Part shown: one piece after another, positions 61,201-64,000 of the stretch
Layout: each line of letters starts with the position of its first letter
Numbering within the stretch: position 1 is the first letter of the stretch
DNA from: Antedon mediterranea
Lineage: Eukaryota; Echinodermata; Crinoidea; Comatulida; Antedonidae
Reading direction: 5' to 3'
Length of the DNA: 64,000 bases
Assembly: GCF_964355755.1 (NCBI RefSeq)
Contig: NC_092680.1
Coordinates: 10,519,001-10,583,000, forward strand
Notes under the pieces: model-generated
What the model saw: the letters and a program-made list of their open reading frames with translations, nothing else
Database searches by the model: none
Told to the model about the DNA's origin: nothing
Position numbers and translations under genes: made by a program

Positions 61201-64000
61201 CTGATCTATCTCTCTCGCTGATCTATCTCTATCTCGCTGATCTATCTCTATCTCGCTGATCTATCTCTTTCTCGCTGATCTATCTCTCTCTCGCTGATCT
61301 ATCTCTCTCTCGCTGATCTATCTGTGTCTCGCTGATCTTTCTCTCTCTCTCGCTGATCTAACTCTCTTTCGCTGATCTATCTCTCTCTCGCTGATCTATC
61401 TGTGTCTCGCTGATCTATCTCTCTATCACTGATCTATCTGTGTCTCGCTGATCTATCTCCCTCTCGCTGATCTATCTCTCTCTCGCTGATCTATCTCTCT
61501 CTCGCTGATCTATCTGTGTCTCGCTGATATATCTCTCTCTCTCTCGCTGATCTATCTCTCTCTCGCTGATCCATCTCTCTCGCTGATCTATCTCTCTCTC
61601 ACTCATCTATCTCTCTGTCGCTGATCTATCTCTCTGTCGCTGATCTATCTCTCTCTCTCGCTGATCTATATCTCTCTCGCTGATCTATCTCTCTCTCTCG
61701 CTGATCTATCTCTCTCTCGCTGATCTATCTATCTCTCTGTCGCTGATCTATCTCTCTCTCGCTGATCTATCTCTCTGTCGTTGATCTATCTCTCTCTCGC
61801 TCATCTATCTCTCTCTCGCTGATCTATCTCTCTCTCGCTGATCTATCCCTCTCTCCTCGATCTATCTCTCTCTCGCTGATCTATCTCTCTCTCTCGCTGA
61901 TCTATCTGTGTCTCGCTGATCTATCTCTCTCTCTCTCTCTCGCTGATCTAACTCTCTTTCGCTGATCTATCTCTCTCTCTCTGATCTATCTGTGTCTCGC
62001 TGATCTATCTCTCTCTCTCGCGTATCTATCTGTGTCTCGCTGATCTATCTCCCTCTCGCTGATCTATCTCTCTCTCGCTGATCTATCTCTCTCTCGCTGA
62101 TCTATCTGTGTCTCGCTGATATATCCCTCTCTCTCTCTCTCTCTCGCTGATCTATCTCTCTCGCTGATCTATCTCTCTCGCTGATCTATATCTATGTCGC
62201 TGATCTATCTCTCTCTCGCTGATCTATCTCTCTGTCGCTGATCTATCTCTCTCTCGCTGATCTATATCTCTCTCGCTGATCTCTCTCTCTCTCGCTGATC
62301 TATCTCTCTCTCGCTGATCTATCTCTCTCTCGCTGATCTATCTCTCTCTCGCTGATCTATCTCTCTCTCGCTGATCTCTCTCTCTCTCTCTCTCTCGCTG
62401 ATCTATCTCTCTCTTGCTGATCTATCTCTCTCTCTCGCTGATCTATCTCTCTCTCGCTGATCTATCTCTCTCTCGCTGATCTATCTCTCTCTCGCTGATA
62501 TATCTCTCTCTCGCTGATCTATCTCTCTCTCGCTGATCTATCTCTCTAACGCTGATCTATCGCTCTCTCGCTGATCTATCTCTCTCTCTCGCTGATCTAT
62601 CTCTCTCTCGCGGATCTATCACTCTCTCTCTCTGATCTATCTCTCTCTCGCTGATCTATCCCTCTCTCGCTGATCAATCTCTCTCTCGCTGATCTATCCC
62701 TCTCTCCTCGATCTATCTCTCTCTCGCTGATCTATCCCTCTCTCGCTGATCTATTTCTCTCTCACTGATCTATCTGTGTCTTGCTGATCTATCTCTCTCT
62801 TGCTGATCTATCTGTGTCTCGCTGATCTATCTCTCTCTCGCTGATCTAACTCTCTCTCGCTGATCTATATTTCTCGCTGATCTATCTCTATCTCGCTGAT
62901 CTATCTCTATCTCGCAGATCTATCTCTTTCTCGCTGATCTATCTCTCTCTCGCTGATCTATCTCTCTCTCGCTGATCTATCTCTCTCTCGCTGATCTATC
63001 TGTGTCTCGCTGATATATCTCTCTCTCTCTCGCTGATCTATCTCTCTCTCGCTGATCCATCTCTCTCGCTGATCTATCTCTCTCTCACTCATCTATCTCT
63101 CTGTCGCTGATCTATCTCTCTGTCGCTGATCTATCTCTCTCTCTCGCTGATCTATATCTCTCTCGCTGATCTATCTCTCTCTCTCGCTGATCTATCTCTC
63201 TCTCGCTGATCTATCTATCTCTCTGTCGCTGATCTATCTCTCTCTCGCTGATCTATCTCTCTGTCGTTGATCTATCTCTCTCTCGCTCATCTATCTCTCT
63301 CTCGCTGATCTATCTCTCTCTCGCTGATCTATCCCTCTCTCCTCGATCTATCTCTCTCTCGCTGATCTATCTCTCTCTCTCGCTGATCTATCTGTGTCTC
63401 GCTGATCTATCTCTCTCTCTCTCTCTCGCTGATCTAACTCTCTTTCGCTGATCTATCTCTCTCTCTCTGATCTATCTGTGTCTCGCTGATCTATCTCTCT
63501 CTCTCGCGTATCTATCTGTGTCTCGCTGATCTATCTCCCTCTCGCTGATCTATCTCTCTCTCGCTGATCTATCTCTCTCTCGCTGATCTATCTGTGTCTC
63601 GCTGATATATCCCTCTCTCTCTCTCTCTCTCGCTGATCTATCTCTCTCGCTGATCTATCTCTCTCGCTGATCTATATCTATGTCACTGATCTATCTCTCT
63701 CTCGCTGATCTATCTCTCTGTCGCTGATCTATCTCTCTCTCGCTGATCTATATCTCTCTCGCTGATCTCTCTCTCTCTCGCTGATCTATCTCTCTCTCGC
63801 TGATCTATCTCTCTCTCGCTGATCTATCTCTCTCTCGCTGATCTATCTCTCTCTCGCTGATCTCTCTCTCTCTCTCTCTCTCGCTGATCTATCTCTCTCT
63901 CGCTGATCTATCTCTCTCTCTCGCTGATCTATCTCTCTCTCGCTGATCTATCTCTCTCTCGCTGATCTATCTCTCTCTCGCTGATATATCTCTCTCTCGC

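Larger units (their letters stand above)
1..64000 (+). repeat. 19-bp tandem satellite array spanning the window
   Basis: The window is a continuous head-to-tail array of the monomer GCTGATCTATCTCTCTCTC or close variants, entering and leaving at both window edges. The canonical unit has 15 pyrimidines in 19 bases, one CpG (in CTCGCT), one GATC and one CTAT. Length variants of 17, 21 and 23 bp come from gain or loss of CT pairs, and point variants such as CTGTGTCTC, GATCTAAC, GATATATC and ATCCCTCTC recur many times. I saw no segment in reverse orientation (no GAGA run on the + strand) and no non-satellite insertion. Each monomer carries a stop on each strand (TGA on +, TAG on -), which in a 19-bp repeat closes every frame about every 57 bp. 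This is non-coding satellite DNA. Its chromosomal role (centromere, pericentromere, subtelomere or other heterochromatin) cannot be told from sequence. Confidence 0.98.
48820..64000 (+). repeat. 25.3-kb macro-repeat, copy 2 (cut by window end)
   Basis: This is the second copy of the macro-repeat, colinear with 23515 to about 40745. Its first 230 bases differ from copy 1 by one substitution that I could see (GATC here, GACC near 23549). It holds one copy of the 1,970-bp unit that is duplicated in copy 1, and it has the same 1,486-bp tandem (62188/63674 correspond to 38933/40419). The left junction at about 48820 interrupts the second copy of a 2,201-bp tandem, as expected for a duplication breakpoint. 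Where the copy ends is outside the window, so a third copy beyond it is possible. Confidence 0.85.

Noticed and set aside
1-64000. CRISPR array, because of short, regularly spaced repeats
   Set aside because: There are no unique spacers, the unit is contiguous, and no cas-like gene is present. It is a simple tandem satellite.
1-64000. Telomeric or plain dinucleotide microsatellite
   Set aside because: The unit matches no telomere repeat I know, and the constant GCTGATCTAT core every 19 bp rules out a plain CT or GATA microsatellite. Pure CT runs are only local.
1-64000. tRNA, rRNA or other structured RNA genes, and hairpin terminators
   Set aside because: The + strand is nearly all pyrimidine with few G and A, so long stems cannot form and no cloverleaf or conserved RNA core is visible.
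48820-64000. The possibility that the 25.3-kb duplication is an assembly artefact
   Set aside because: Not accepted as the main reading because the copies differ in real ways (presence of the 1,970-bp duplication, CT tract 36 versus 70 bp, single-base changes such as GACC near 23549), which an exact assembly duplication would not show. It cannot be excluded without reads.

Overview
The whole 64 kb window is satellite DNA. It is one unbroken head-to-tail array of a 19-bp monomer, GCTGATCTATCTCTCTCTC on the + strand (GAGAGAGAGATAGATCAGC on the other). By division this is roughly 3,300-3,400 monomers, always in the same orientation. I see no unique sequence, transposon, RNA gene, CRISPR array or credible coding gene. 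The scale, the lack of coding content and the multi-level repeat organisation point to a eukaryotic chromosome, from a centromeric, pericentromeric, subtelomeric or other heterochromatic block. Nothing in the sequence identifies the species.

The array is not uniform. Monomers vary in length mostly in 2-bp steps (17, 19, 21, 23 bp) through gain or loss of CT. Marked variant monomers recur in a fixed order and form cassettes. The main landmarks are: E, with GATATCC (30 copies read by eye); H, with TAGCTGATTTATCTCCC; J, with GTCGTTGATC followed by GATCTGTC and GCTAATC; G, with CGCGGATC; I, with CCTCGATC; B, with CTGTGTCTC; and C, with GATCTAAC. The recurring order is roughly H, a long CT tract, CGTTGATC, CACGCTG, CTTTCTCGC, CGCTCTC, G, CCCTCTC monomers, B, C, B, then E.

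The cassettes sit in nested tandem duplications at many scales. Left to right: about 0.2-1.3 kb resembles 4.0-5.0 kb; a 652-bp pair lies near 1.5-2.6 kb; 251/403-bp repeats at 10.2-11.2 kb; a 961-bp tandem at 11.9-13.8 kb; a 2,289-bp unit repeated about 2.4 times at 17.7-23.3 kb; a 251-bp doublet at 23.26-23.77 kb; a 1,970-bp nested duplication at 31.6-35.3 kb; a 1,486-bp tandem at 38.3-41.2 kb and a related 3.5-kb-shifted copy to 44.9 kb; and a 2,201-bp tandem at 45.7-48.8 kb. The largest is a directly abutting tandem duplication of about 25.3 kb: 23515-48819 is repeated from 48820 to the window end, where copy 2 is cut off.

Comparing the two 25.3-kb copies gives relative ages. The 1,486-bp tandem is in both. 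The 1,970-bp duplication is only in copy 1. One CT tract is 36 bp in copy 1 and 70 bp in copy 2. The picture is repeated segmental amplification, by unequal exchange or replication-based mechanisms, with continuing dinucleotide slippage. All positions were read by eye; duplication edges are approximate and some landmarks may have been missed.
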